This document shows, in pieces, positions 18,354 to 28,007 of a stretch of DNA of 50,065 bases. The stretch comes from JACCTI01 sp051005695. Lineage in GTDB: Bacteria > Verrucomicrobiota > Verrucomicrobiia > Chthoniobacterales > UBA10450. The stretch is from the NCBI GenBank assembly GCA_051005695.1, contig JBPCJC010000060.1, forward strand, positions 1-50,065, given 5' to 3'. The notes below the pieces were generated by a model. It was not told where the DNA came from. It did not search any database and saw only the letters and a program-made list of their open reading frames with translations. Each line of letters opens with the position of its first letter. Position 1 is the first letter of the stretch. The position numbers were made by a program, and so were the translations under genes.

Positions 18354-18448
18354 AATGTGGCGGATCAGCCGGAACCAAAAAAAGCCTCGCTCTGGACGAG
18401 CATCTTCTATATGACGAGTGGAACCCGAAGATCGCAGGAAGAAACGTT

Positions 18449-19414
18449 ATGAAGAAGAGCATCGTGATTAGGACGAATGTGTTTATTTTCCTCCTGCTGG
18501 CGCTAGTTCCAACAATCATTTCGGTGGCGATCCTTAGATCGGCACCGACGATTCCTGCAGCAGCGTCCCCGGTGACCAGCGTTAAGGGCAGCGCCTACGG
18601 CTCTTTCGCCAATATCTCGCTCTTTGGCGGACCGAACGAGACTCGTGGACCGGCACCTTCCGTAACGCTCCCGCCGGCTGGAGGTTCGATCAGTGCCAGC
18701 GCGCCGACGAGCTATGCACAATTCGCTCCAGCCACTATTTTCTCCTCAGGCCCGGTGACGGTCACTACTCAAGGGTCGACCGGCATGGGGTCGGTGACGA
18801 GCTCGGCCAACATCCAGAATGTCAATACATCTGGCGTAGAGGTGTTCACCGCGGACAATGTGTCGAGCACGTGTAGCGCGTTCGGAAACGGGATCAGCGG
18901 CTCGGCTACGATCACTAATGGGACTCTCCAGATCGACAACGGCGATGACGCGACAGGCGACCAGCACTTCCCCGTGTTCGTGACTGTGCCTACCAATCCC
19001 GCCCCTAACTCGGCTCCCATTTCCGGCCACATCCATGTGAACGGCTCCCTGGATTATTTCACCTACCGGTTCAACGAGCAGGTGGTCAACCCCGATGGCT
19101 CGCTCACCATCTACGCCGCACACCAACGCTTAATTGGGCCCACCGCGGTCGGTGACCTCTACATCGGCAAGGTGGTATGCGGCCTCGGCACGCCCTTGCG
19201 GATCACGTCCATCGTCCGCCTAACGAATGGTCACATTTTCCTGCAAGGCATCGGGGTCCCGAATGCGCAGCATACGATTCAAAGTTCGACTACTCCCAAC
19301 GCGGCCGACTTCGGATTCCGCGCTTCCGTGACCGCAAACGCGGCCGGTGTTGTGCAGTTCGAGGACGGCATCGTCAGCCTACCCACGCGTTTCTACCGCC
19401 TGACGTTTCCGTAA
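18449..19414 (+). CDS. Secreted choice-of-anchor P-like protein with verrucomicrobial C-terminal module
   Basis: 321 residues. The ATG at 18449 follows GGAAG and gives MKKSIVIRTNVFIFLLLAL, a signal peptide or N-terminal anchor. The middle (SAYGSFANISLFGG, PSVTLPPAGGS, SSANIQNVN, SATITNGTLQIDNGD, LIGPTAVGDLYIGKVVCG) fits the 'choice-of-anchor P' pattern. The last roughly 70 residues (HIFLQGIGVPNAQHTIQSS ... RFYRLTFP) are the short C-terminal module seen on many exported verrucomicrobial proteins and again on the chitinase at 20546. It is bracketed by the rfbB 3' end and its partial copies. Confidence 0.75.
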   Translation: MKKSIVIRTNVFIFLLLALVPTIISVAILRSAPTIPAAASPVTSVKGSAYGSFANISLFGGPNETRGPAPSVTLPPAGGSISASAPTSYAQFAPATIFSSGPVTVTTQGSTGMGSVTSSANIQNVNTSGVEVFTADNVSSTCSAFGNGISGSATITNGTLQIDNGDDATGDQHFPVFVTVPTNPAPNSAPISGHIHVNGSLDYFTYRFNEQVVNPDGSLTIYAAHQRLIGPTAVGDLYIGKVVCGLGTPLRITSIVRLTNGHIFLQGIGVPNAQHTIQSSTTPNAADFGFRASVTANAAGVVQFEDGIVSLPTRFYRLTFP

Positions 19415-19424
19415 AGTCAAGCAA

Positions 19425-19723
19425 CGTTACGCGATCGATTCCTCCTTCGCGCAACAAAGTTGAAATGGAACCGCTGCGCAGGTTCCATGGAGGTGGTGAA
19501 GCTCATCCTCGACAAGCTCGGCAAGCCTCACTCCCTCATTAGCTACGTCACTGATCGGTTAGGCCACGACTGCCGCTACGCGATCGATTCCAGCTTCGCC
19601 TTGCAGGAGCTAAAATGGAAACCGCTGCACGATTTCCGAGAAGGCTTGGAATCGACCATCGACTGGTATCTCGCTCACCAAAGCTGGTGGCAACCGCTCC
19701 TCGAACGCGCGGGGAGACATTAA
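19425..19723 (+). pseudogene. Two partial copies of the rfbB 3' end
   Basis: A short fragment (about 19425-19475) matches the rfbB stretch starting CGTTACGCGATCGATTC. It is followed by a longer one (about 19490-19723) that encodes VVKLILDKLGKPHSL ... WWQPLLERAGRH and ends with its own TAA. The long copy is only about 85 % identical to rfbB, so it more likely derives from a second, diverged rfbB than from a recent tandem duplication. It has no NAD-binding or catalytic part and cannot be an active dehydratase. Together with rfbB it forms direct repeats around the secreted-protein gene. Confidence 0.85.
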
Positions 19724-19728
19724 GTAAT

Positions 19729-19793
19729 ACTGTAGCCGCCTCGTTGCATCGAGGCGTTCGGAAAGCACGGCGACACAGCGCAGTGGCTACAGT
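19729..19793. repeat. Small inverted-repeat element (actgtagcc ... ggctacagt)
   Basis: Termini actgtagccgc (19729-19739) and gtggctacagt (19783-19793) are inverted repeats with one mismatch. Inside is a second hairpin, cgcctcg-ttgcat-cgaggcg. At 65 bp and with no coding capacity it is REP/MITE-like. A related element with the same TGTAGCC ends lies at 30040-30134. Confidence 0.7.
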
Positions 19794-19836
19794 CTCCGCT
19801 CCCCGACTTCCTCTCTCCGTTTTCTTGCTCCGGAGC

Positions 19837-20490
19837 ATGAAATCGAAAGCTCGTTCCCTTCTCCTCTGCGGCCTGGCGATGCCGATTTCGTCGGGCGTCG
19901 AGATTCGTGGCCAGGAAGATAAGAACACCTCGGATGCGGACATGTCCAAGTTGATGACATCGAGAACCAAATGCAGAAAGAGGCGGCGGACATGGAGAAG
20001 GCGATGCCTGCGGCTAGCCCGGGGAAGAAGAAATCGATGGCTGAGCTACAAGCCGTGGGCAGGGAACAAGCCGGGCAATGGAACAGCAGGAAAAGCTGGA
20101 GCAACAGAAACTGGCCGTCGCCTCAAAGAAGCAGCTCGATGCGCCCGCCCTCGTCGCCTTGCCGGATTGGACCCGAAGCTCCCCTAGATGAAGACGGATG
20201 GGCCGGCCACCCGAAAGATCATTGACGAACAGGTTTACATCGTCGTCACCGGCACCTCGACTCTTACTCCCGCCCAAACCGGCGATGCCTGGGAGAAAGA
20301 GAAAACGGAAAAGATAACGATCGGCCGGAATAACAACATTTTTAACGACTTAAAGCATGTTATTATCTACGTCCATCCGCGCGATTCCTTCGAACAGGAA
20401 GTGCGGATGGAAGCCGAGCGCAAAGACGACGAAAAGGTTGCCCGGGTGAAGATATCCTCTCCTCTGCCCAAGCCGGACGTAGGGGAATAA
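19837..20490 (+). pseudogene. Frameshifted gene for a secreted, partly coiled-coil protein
   Basis: The start at 19837 gives a signal-peptide-like MKSKARSLLLCGLAMPISSG. The frame then breaks near 19950; coding sense continues in another frame (VDDIENQMQKEAADMEKAM ... MAELQAVGREQAGQ), breaks again near 20080 into an EQQEKLEQQKLAVASKKQL coiled coil, and again near 20185 into RKIIDEQVYIVVTGTSTL, ending at 20490. At least three frame changes in 650 bp make a functional gene unlikely. I do not recognise the family. Each segment is protein-like on its own. Confidence 0.6.
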
Positions 20491-20545
20491 ATTGTAATTT
20501 TATCCTGCAACACGGCGGTCGCCGTGTGTATGGAAGAGGTTACCC

Positions 20546-21919
20546 ATGCTAACTTCTCTCCGTTTCATCGCGCGCTCGCTCGCGGCCGGTCTGGTTTTCC
20601 TCCTGGCATTGCCTCACGCTTTCGCTGACGGCCCCGCCTTTGGGATGAATTCCCTGCCCACCACTCGTCCGATCTGCATTGGCTATTTGAACGCACTGCG
20701 CAGTGCGACCGGTGGGGGAACTTCCTACACGCCGAGCGAGCTGGTCACGGAGATGAATAGCCTGAACTGGGCCGGCTTTGACGCCGTGGTGCAGGCCTTT
20801 GCTGAGCCGAAGGCGGACGGTAGCATCGGCGAGGGCTTGGGGAATTTTTCGGCCTACCAGGCGCCCCTGCTCGCGGCTGCGCACGCCCGCGGGAAAGCGG
20901 TCATCCTTTCCATCGGCGGCGCGTATCCGCCGAAACTGGCCAGTCAATTCGCCACCATTGCGGCCGACCCCACGCTGCGCCAGACCTTCAGCCAGAACGT
21001 AACGAGCTATATCGTAGCGAAAGGTTACGACGGCGTGGATATCGATTGGGAATTTCCCGATTACCCGACCGGAAGGGCGAACATGACCCTTCTGATGCAG
21101 GCGCTGCATTCCGCGGTCAAGGCAGCCAATTCCAACTTCATCGTCATGTTTGCCACTGGGCCCGGCTACTACATGGGTAGCTATGATTTCGCCGCGCGCT
21201 CTCCCTACACCGACTTCTATTTCTACTTCGGTTACGATTGGAAAAATCCGCAAAATGGCCCGATGACCTATCCCGGTTCCACGCAATACACCACCGCGGA
21301 TGATCAACTCCCGGAAGCTTCCGTCCGAGGTGGAATTCAATATGTGCTCAACAAAGGATTCCCAGCCGCCAAGATCATCTGCGGCCTGCAGTTTTATGGA
21401 TCGCTCAACACCTCATGAAGCGCAGTCCGCGATACCTGGGCGGCGAATCCGGGCGGCTACCTCGCGGCGATTGATCCTAACTCCATGGAAGTGCTGATCA
21501 ATGGCGAATGGTTCACCTCGCCCGATAGCATGAAGAAAAAAATGGACGCGGTGCTGAAACCCTCAACCAGCGTGCTGACTAACCACGCGATCATCCGGGG
21601 TATCGGCGCCTGGGAGATTGGCCATGAATATCGCGCCCATCCGGACCTCTCCACTGCTTTTGCGCAATGGCTCAACGCTTACCTGCCGAATTCCACTTCC
21701 GTCATCCGCGAAGCCGCGACCGGCGGCGGGACACAAGCACGCGTGACTTTCAGCACGTTACCCGGCGGCGCTTATCAGGTGCAGTCCGCAGCTACCCTAA
21801 CAACCCCGACCCCCTGGCAAACGCTAGGCACCGCGAGCCCTAACGCGCAGGGCCAATTTCAAATCATCGATCCGCCGCCCCTCCCGCTGCAACGCTTCTA
21901 CCGCGCGGTCTATCCGTAA
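20546..21919 (+). pseudogene. GH18 chitinase-like gene interrupted by an in-frame UGA
   Basis: Signal peptide (FLLALPHAFADGP), then a GH18 barrel starting ICIGYLNAL. The catalytic motif DGVDIDWEF spans residues 162-170 with proton donor Glu169, so the active site is intact. TGA at 21416-21418 (codon 291) stops the frame in GSLNTS; the same frame goes on with VRDTWAANPGGYLAAIDPNSMEV and the last barrel strand (IIRGIGAWEIGHEY), then the C-terminal RFYRAVYP module. Full length would be 457 residues. Selenocysteine is not expected in GH18, so this is a nonsense mutation or a base error. If stopped, the barrel lacks its last strand. Confidence 0.85.
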
Positions 21920-22330
21920 GGGCGAGGCCCTTTCTCGGCTTATGATCTTGGGCTTGCAGCACAACTGGGACCGGCCTCGTCGCGCGATCGCGCCGATAAC
22001 GAGGCCGATGAGAAGCTGAAAGCCGAGCAGCGCCCAGGCGATCATCTGCATTCGATGCGCGTTCGCGACGACAAACGAGTCGCCAGCGCGAACCGTCCCT
22101 ACGATCTCCAGCAGCCGTTTGAGGACGACAGGGTTCCGCGGGAACGTGGCGAGGCCGATCACGGCGATCGCGCGCAGAGCCCTGACCAGCGGCTCGCTTC
22201 TGCCCTCGGAGAAAGATCGAACGCGGACATAATCCAGCGCTCGAATGGCTAACACCAGAGTGAGGGCCGCAGCGCGGCAGATTCAGTTCAGGATAATAAG
22301 GACCCGCAGAACGATGAGAAGCGGCCCCTA
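21824..22330 (-). pseudogene. Degraded DUF2975-type membrane protein gene
   Basis: The minus-strand frame contains LLEIVGTVRAGDSFVVANAHRMQMIAWALLGFQLL, the diagnostic core of DUF2975 proteins (a GDPFV-type motif followed by a TM). Upstream, VLRVLIILN looks like the first TM but is cut off by a TGA near 22287, and downstream the last TM is missing; the frame runs on as low-complexity sequence into the chitinase 3' end. The small HTH regulator usually encoded next to DUF2975 genes was not found. Boundaries are approximate. Confidence 0.55.
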
Positions 22331-22505
22331 TTCTGCCCTCCGTCTCGAAAGGCCTCGGCGATTGAAGAGCCGTCGGGTGTCGGCTGAAATAGCGCAGCGC
22401 TTAGGCGAGACCTGGCTTGCCTGCCCCCGCCAGATAGGCTTAGAACCAGCCGATGAATCACGGCTTTATCGACGTCGCTAAGGCAAACTGCTAAATTACA
22501 AAGCA

Positions 22506-22676
22506 ATGAAAAGCTTACTCAAAGCCATCCTGGCGGGAGCACTCTTCTGGCTCGCGATCAATCTGGTCGCGATCGGATATCAACCCGCGCAAGCCGGCTC
22601 GGTCGTGGCTACGATAGAAATTGGCCTGGCCTTCGTCGTAGCGATCCTCGCCTGTGTGATTCTTCGCTGGCCGTGA
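22506..22676 (+). CDS. Small membrane protein, 56 residues
   Basis: ATG at 22506, TGA at 22674-22676. Two hydrophobic segments are separated by a short loop: SLLKAILAGALFWLAINLVA (about 3-22) and IEIGLAFVVAILACVIL (about 37-53), with basic ends. No family is recognised. It stands alone in the accessory island. The clean codon phasing and TM pattern make it credible, but nothing else supports it. Confidence 0.45.
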   Translation: MKSLLKAILAGALFWLAINLVAIGYQPAQAGSVVATIEIGLAFVVAILACVILRWP

Positions 22677-22998
22677 GCACAACTGGAACAGTCCTGTTCG
22701 CGCGAACCACGCAACATCACCTCGTTCCCAAACTCCAGCTTGGGAATCGAGCCCGCGGGAGCAGTGCGAGATGGACTTGCCCGCCGGGTGCGCTTCGGGC
22801 GAAGCTCGCACTTGTTCTGCCGACATGGAAGGCGCCGGAGTTGCCGGTCCATGCCGTCTATGGCAGTCAACGCCTGCTCCCGATGCGCGCGAGCATTCAT
22901 CGACTTCGCACTCAGTTCGCTGCCGAATCGACTGAAGTAAGGTTGCGTCAGGTTGCGTAGTTCTTCTGCCGGCGAGAGAGGTTTGAGGAGACTTTTCT
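22677..22998. repeat. Intergenic stretch with a ttcccaa-ttgggaa hairpin element
   Basis: 322 bp without a gene between the small membrane protein and the convergent antiporter gene. ttcccaa (22725-22731) and ttgggaa (22740-22746) form a hairpin around actccagc. The word 'ttcccaaactccag..tgggaa' is, from memory, a recurrent intergenic repeat in several phyla. The rest shows nothing recognisable. Confidence 0.5.
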
Positions 22999-24063
22999 CT
23001 AGCCCGACGCGATCGCGAATAACCCTGCGATTCCCACCGCGTAGATCACGAGCACAGCCAGCGAATCAATTCCCATCCGCGCAATCTGCCGACGCGGCCG
23101 GAAGATCAGGCCGCACAGATAGACACACGTTAGTAACATCCCCAGTGCTGTTAGATAAATATCCGTCCTTTGCGCCTGCGGTAGCACCGCTTGGCCGGAG
23201 AGCAGTGTTGCCATGAAGAAGAGCACCGGCAGGAAGGCATTCCCGCCGAAGATATCGCTCATCGCCAGTTTGTAGTCGCCCAGCTTCACCGACGCCAGCC
23301 CGGTCGAGACCTCCGGGAGCGAAGTTGCCGCCGCCAGTATCGTCGCGCCGAAGATCACCCCGGTCATTCCCAGGTGTTTCGCCAGTGCCTCGCCGCTTAG
23401 CTCTAGCGATACGCCGCTCGCCAGCGTCACCGCCGCGGCCACCAGGAAAATGGCAAGCGCCCAGCCGGTGCTCATCTTTTTCTTCGCCGACTTCTTTTTC
23501 TTCGAGTGCCCACGCGCCTCCTCCTGCCCGCCGGGCGCGTCGCCCTTCTTTAGCCAGGGCAGATCCTTCCGCGCCTTGCTCACCAAGTGCAGCCCGATCA
23601 ACCACACCAGCACGATCCCCACGGTCGCGGGCGTGAGCCGCCAATAGATCAAGGTCGACGGCAACTCATGGCCCAGAATTGTCATGGTTAGGACGGCGAT
23701 CACGAGTAACCCTTCCAGCACTAATCCCAGCGAAGCCGCCCGATAGGTCAGCCCGTCCTTCTTCCCGAGTCCGAAAAAATCGAGGACCACCAACACCACT
23801 GTCTGGATGGCGATCCCGCCGAGGATATTCCCGATCGCGATTCCGAGATTGTGATGGAGCGCCGCGCTGGCCGTGATCGCCATCTCCGGCAGATTCGTCA
23901 CGATCGAGAGGAGCAACATCCCGCCCAGCGCTTCCCCCAGGCCGAAGCGAACGGAGAGGATATCCGTCGCGTTCGAGACATAAATCCCCGCCACCCAGAC
24001 CGCCGTTGCCGCGCCCAGAAAGATGAGCAGTAACCAGCCAAGGGCGAGATGGTCGAGATTCAT
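22999..24063 (-). CDS. Sodium/calcium (cation/proton) exchanger family membrane protein
   Basis: 354 residues in two homologous halves of about five TMs each (Na_Ca_ex twice). The alpha-repeat signatures are visible: LLSIVTNLPEMAITASAA in the first half and AAATSLPEVSTGLASVKLG in the second, each with the conserved Pro-Glu. A lysine-rich cytoplasmic loop (KKKKSAKKK) joins the halves. It exports Ca2+ in exchange for Na+ or H+ in known relatives; the ion here is not decided. It is the only long intact gene in the accessory island and carries no octamer. Confidence 0.92.
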   Translation of the reverse strand: MNLDHLALGWLLLIFLGAATAVWVAGIYVSNATDILSVRFGLGEALGGMLLLSIVTNLPEMAITASAALHHNLGIAIGNILGGIAIQTVVLVVLDFFGLGKKDGLTYRAASLGLVLEGLLVIAVLTMTILGHELPSTLIYWRLTPATVGIVLVWLIGLHLVSKARKDLPWLKKGDAPGGQEEARGHSKKKKSAKKKMSTGWALAIFLVAAAVTLASGVSLELSGEALAKHLGMTGVIFGATILAAATSLPEVSTGLASVKLGDYKLAMSDIFGGNAFLPVLFFMATLLSGQAVLPQAQRTDIYLTALGMLLTCVYLCGLIFRPRRQIARMGIDSLAVLVIYAVGIAGLFAIASG

Positions 24064-24224
24064 CGTCTCAAGCTACGCGTGAGGCGGCTTCAGCAGTAGC
24101 GATTGTTCCGCCCTCCGTCACGCCCGTTGTGAGCGTTCGCGGAAGAAATGTGCGTTGGGGATAGACAATCCCGCACGTTATCCTTCTACTTTCTCCTTTT
24201 CACTTTCCCCTTTCTTCGAGCCCC

Positions 24225-24450
24225 TTCCATTTCTCCCGCGTCTTCAAGCAGACGAGCGGGCTTTCCCCGCAGCAATTCGTCACCCGCGAACGCATCACCC
24301 GACCCCAGCAGATTGATGCGAGAAACCAAGCGCAGCCCGATTCGAGATCGCGCTCGAAATCGGCTACACCAGCTCGAGTGCTTTCGCCCAAGTCTTCCGC
24401 CGCGTCGACGGCGTCACGTCACAGAGTTTCGGAGTGCGCTGTAGGTTTGC
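24225..24450 (+). pseudogene. Remnant of an AraC-family regulator DNA-binding domain
   Basis: HFSRVFKQTSGLSPQQFVTRERITRPQQ (from about 24228), then RLMRETKRSPI in a second frame, then EIALEIGYTSSSAFAQVFRR in a third, ending near 24445. Joined, these give the two helix-turn-helix units of an AraC domain with the typical GYTSSSAFAQVFRR end. There are two frameshifts within about 60 bp, and no N-terminal ligand domain. Clearly a dead gene fragment, upstream of and codirectional with the ICMT-like gene it may once have regulated. Confidence 0.75.
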
Positions 24451-24565
24451 CAATCATTGTCACGGAACAACCGTGCGCTATGATCGGGAATTGTGAGCCT
24501 CACCGAAATCTAGAAGCCGTGGATACCTTATCCACTAATGAACTGGTCGAGCTCGACGGAAGCTT

Positions 24566-25177
24566 ATGATACACCTGCAGACACTGGACCTGCGGACCGC
24601 TGCGATCGGCGCGGTCATGCTAGGGTGGATCGCCTTCCTGGCGGTATTTGTCTTCCGCAAACGCCCACCGCAGACTGCGGAACGCGCGCGCGACCGGACG
24701 TCCTGGATCGGCCTGATCCTGCAGGGTCTCGGCCTCGGATCGGCGTCGTGGTCCACGCGACCGATGGGAGCGCTCCTCATTGCCGGCGCGCCCGCCTGGG
24801 TCGAACCGATCATGCTTTTAAGCGGCGTCACCTTGATGGCGCGGCGTCGGTCTGGCTGGTGCTGGCAGCGGTGCGGACGCTCGGCAAGAACTGGAGCCTT
24901 GCCGCGCGCGTCACCACCGATCACGAACTCATCGAGACCGGCCCCTACGCGCGCGTGCGGCATCCCATCTACACCGGCATGCTCGGCATGCTCATCGCCG
25001 ACGGCCTCGTCTTCGGCCACCTGGTATTCCCTGCTGGCCGGGCTGGCCATCTACTGGATCGGGACGGCTCTGCGGACACGACGCGAAGAAGCGCTCCTGC
25101 GCCAAATCTTCGGAGCGGCCTACGATGACTACGCACGGCGCGTGCCCCCGCTGGTTCCGGGCTTGCGAATCGGCTGA
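24566..25177 (+). pseudogene. Isoprenylcysteine carboxyl methyltransferase (ICMT)-like membrane protein, doubly frameshifted
   Basis: The first frame encodes two to three TMs (AIGAVMLGWIAFLAVFVF ...) up to about 24840. The next frame encodes VWLVLAAVRTLGKNWSLAARV and ELIETGPYARVRHPIYTGML, the ICMT/PEMT SAM-binding signature, up to about 25025. The original frame then resumes with LLAGLAIYWIGTALRTRREE ... YDDYARRVPPLVPGLRIG. The two shifts cancel out, so only the central roughly 62 codons, which hold the active site, are misread. Read as one frame the protein would be nonfunctional; sequencing error is a real alternative. Confidence 0.75.
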
Positions 25178-25230
25178 ACCGACGGCGCGCGAAGGCCCGA
25201 ATGGCGTGACGCTCCGCGTTCGCTCGATAA

Positions 25231-25353
25231 ACAGCCGGCCGTTTCATCTTCAACGGTCTGACCGCCGGTGAGCGCTACAACGTGAACCTCAACACCATCA
25301 ACGCCGCCGGCCCAAGCGACTTTAGCGACGTCGGCGCGTTACGTATAGTCTAG
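25231..25353 (+). pseudogene. Fragment of a fibronectin type III domain
   Basis: FNGLTAGERYNVNLNTINAAG followed by PSDFSDVGA is the last third of an FN3 domain, bounded upstream by a TAA and downstream by a TAG at 25351. No start or neighbouring domain remains. It is a relic of a larger exported protein. Confidence 0.6.
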
Positions 25354-25395
25354 GCTAGTTAACAGGCAGCGCGGCTGCTTTAACCGCAGAGAGGG

Positions 25396-25434
25396 CGCGT
25401 AAGCTACAAGCTTACGCGTTCTTTTCTTTTCTCC
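25396..25434 (+). terminator. Intrinsic terminator
   Basis: A perfect 10-bp stem cgcgtaagct / agcttacgcg with a 3-nt loop, followed directly by a T-rich tract (ttcttttcttttc). It is the best rho-independent terminator in the window. It lies 43 bp after the FN3 fragment's stop and outlived the gene it served. Confidence 0.8.
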
Positions 25435-25478
25435 GGAACGGTGGCTAGCTATAAGACCACAGCTCGCCCCTAGGTTAG

Positions 25479-25865
25479 GTGACCGGTAGCGGTAGGGAGG
25501 AATCCGCCAGCACGAACGGGACGGGCCGCTCTTACGTGTCGAATAACGGAACCACCTTCACGACCGATGCCATCGGCAACTACATGATCCGGGCGGCGCA
25601 AATTCTCACCGGCTGCGACGCCAGGTTGCCCACGGTGAAAATCCTGCCAATCGCCCAGACCGCGGACGGCCACTTTCTCCCGCAGTGCCTCGGGGGCGCC
25701 GAACCAGATGAACAACCTGCAGTCGGCTCCGATCCCAGCCCGGCAAGTTTGCCTTGATCGCGCCCGCGCCGGCGGCAGCGGACGCGCTCGGTTCGTTCTC
25801 CTATGACGACGCCGACGCGGCTGTTCTGCCGAAGCGCTCCTATCGGGTGGTCTATCCGGAGGCGC
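25479..25865 (+). pseudogene. Remnants of an exported protein (lectin-like segment plus RFYR-type C-terminal module)
   Basis: An open frame from 25479 encodes GRSYVSNNGTTFTTD followed by GNYMIRA, a pattern known from lectin-like domains of exported C1-type peptidases. Further on, in another frame, GSFSYDDADAAVLPKRSYRVVYP (about 25790-25860) is the C-terminal module seen on the chitinase and on the protein at 18449. The parts are not in one frame and have no start or signal peptide. They are separate or decayed gene ends just upstream of cysE. Confidence 0.5.
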
Positions 25866-25928
25866 TCGGAGCGGCGCGGCCCGCTTTTATCGTTTCCATC
25901 ATCCGGCCCTCGTCGGATAGTGGATGCG

Positions 25929-26846
<918 letters not shown>

Positions 26847-28007
26847 GTGATCTATCTCGATTACAACGCGACCACGCCGCTCTGCGAACTGGCGCACGCG
26901 GCCATGCAGCCGTATCTGCGGGAGCATTTTGGAAATCCCTCGAGCATTCACGCGGCCGGCCGGGAAGCGCGCGCAGCGATCGACGATGCGCGCGATCTGT
27001 TGGCTGACTTGTTAGGCGCAAAGCCGCACGAGCTCATTTTTACCGCCGGCGGCACGGAGGCGAACAACCTCGCCATCCTCGGCCTGGCCCGGAGCCGGCA
27101 CGAACACGGCCGGCACTTGATCTGCGGAAGCACCGAGCATCACGCGGTCCTGAACACCTTCGAGCATCTGCAGGCGTGCGAAGGTTTCGACGTCACCTTC
27201 TTGCGCGTGGACTCGTTAGGCCGAATCGAGCCCACAGAGCTCGCGGGGGAAATTCGCGCCGAGACCACGCTGGTTTCGATCATGAGCGCGAACAACGAAA
27301 CCGGAGTGACGCAGCCGATGGCGGCGATCGCGGAGGTTTGCCGGGCACGCGGAGTTTTGCTGCACAGCGACATGGTGCAATCCTTCGGCAAAGAGCCAAC
27401 CGATCTCGCGCTGGTCGACGCGGCGAGTTTCGCGGCGCATAAATTTTATGGGCCGAAAGGCGCCGGCCTGCTTTATCTGCGCGCCGGTTTGCCGCTCGAA
27501 CCGATTCAATTCGGCGGCGCGCACGAGAATCAGCGCCGGCCGGGAACGGAAAACGTCGCCGCGATCGCGGGGATGGCGGCGGCGGCGGAGTTTGCGCTCG
27601 ATGATTTTCTCGCCGAACAAAAGCGCGAGGCCGGGTTGCGCGATCAGCTTTTGGAAAAAATCGGGGCCGCCTTTCCGGAAGCGAAAGAAAACGGCGATCC
27701 GGCGTATCGGCTGGGGAACACGCTCAATGTCAGTTTCCCCGGGGTCAGTTCCGAGACCCTGCTGATAGCACTCGATCTCGAAGGCGTTTGCGCTTCCAGC
27801 GGTTCGGCCTGCATGGTCGGCTCGGTGGTGGCGTCGCATGTTTTGCGTGCGATGGGCGCGGAGGCGGCGAGCGCGACCTCGGCGATTCGGTTCTCGTTAG
27901 GCAAAGAAACCAGCGCTGCGGAAATTGCCGAGACCGGCGCAATCATCGCCCGGGTGCTCTCCCGCCTAACGAGTGCAAATTCTGCGAAGGCGTATGCTCT
28001 GGCTTGA
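26847..28007 (+). CDS. Cysteine desulfurase (NifS/IscS family)
   Basis: PLP enzyme that takes sulfur from L-cysteine as an enzyme persulfide for Fe-S clusters, tRNA thiolation or, in some members, release of selenium from selenocysteine. 386 residues, class V aminotransferase fold: Asp175 in HSDMVQ, Schiff-base Lys199 in SFAAHKFYGPKG, substrate Cys322 in SSGSACMVG (the short IscS/NifS-type loop). Starts with GTG immediately after the cysE stop, so translation is tightly coupled. No iscU is nearby. Four CTAACGA-type words lie in or at the end of the gene. Confidence 0.95.
   Translation: MIYLDYNATTPLCELAHAAMQPYLREHFGNPSSIHAAGREARAAIDDARDLLADLLGAKPHELIFTAGGTEANNLAILGLARSRHEHGRHLICGSTEHHAVLNTFEHLQACEGFDVTFLRVDSLGRIEPTELAGEIRAETTLVSIMSANNETGVTQPMAAIAEVCRARGVLLHSDMVQSFGKEPTDLALVDAASFAAHKFYGPKGAGLLYLRAGLPLEPIQFGGAHENQRRPGTENVAAIAGMAAAAEFALDDFLAEQKREAGLRDQLLEKIGAAFPEAKENGDPAYRLGNTLNVSFPGVSSETLLIALDLEGVCASSGSACMVGSVVASHVLRAMGAEAASATSAIRFSLGKETSAAEIAETGAIIARVLSRLTSANSAKAYALA

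Noticed and set aside
21416..21418. Second selenocysteine UGA in the chitinase
   Set aside because: GH18 enzymes have no Sec/Cys position there and no SECIS-like stem-loop was seen just downstream.
25396..25434. Hairpin as an attachment site or riboswitch
   Set aside because: The perfect short stem plus T tract is fully explained as an intrinsic terminator.
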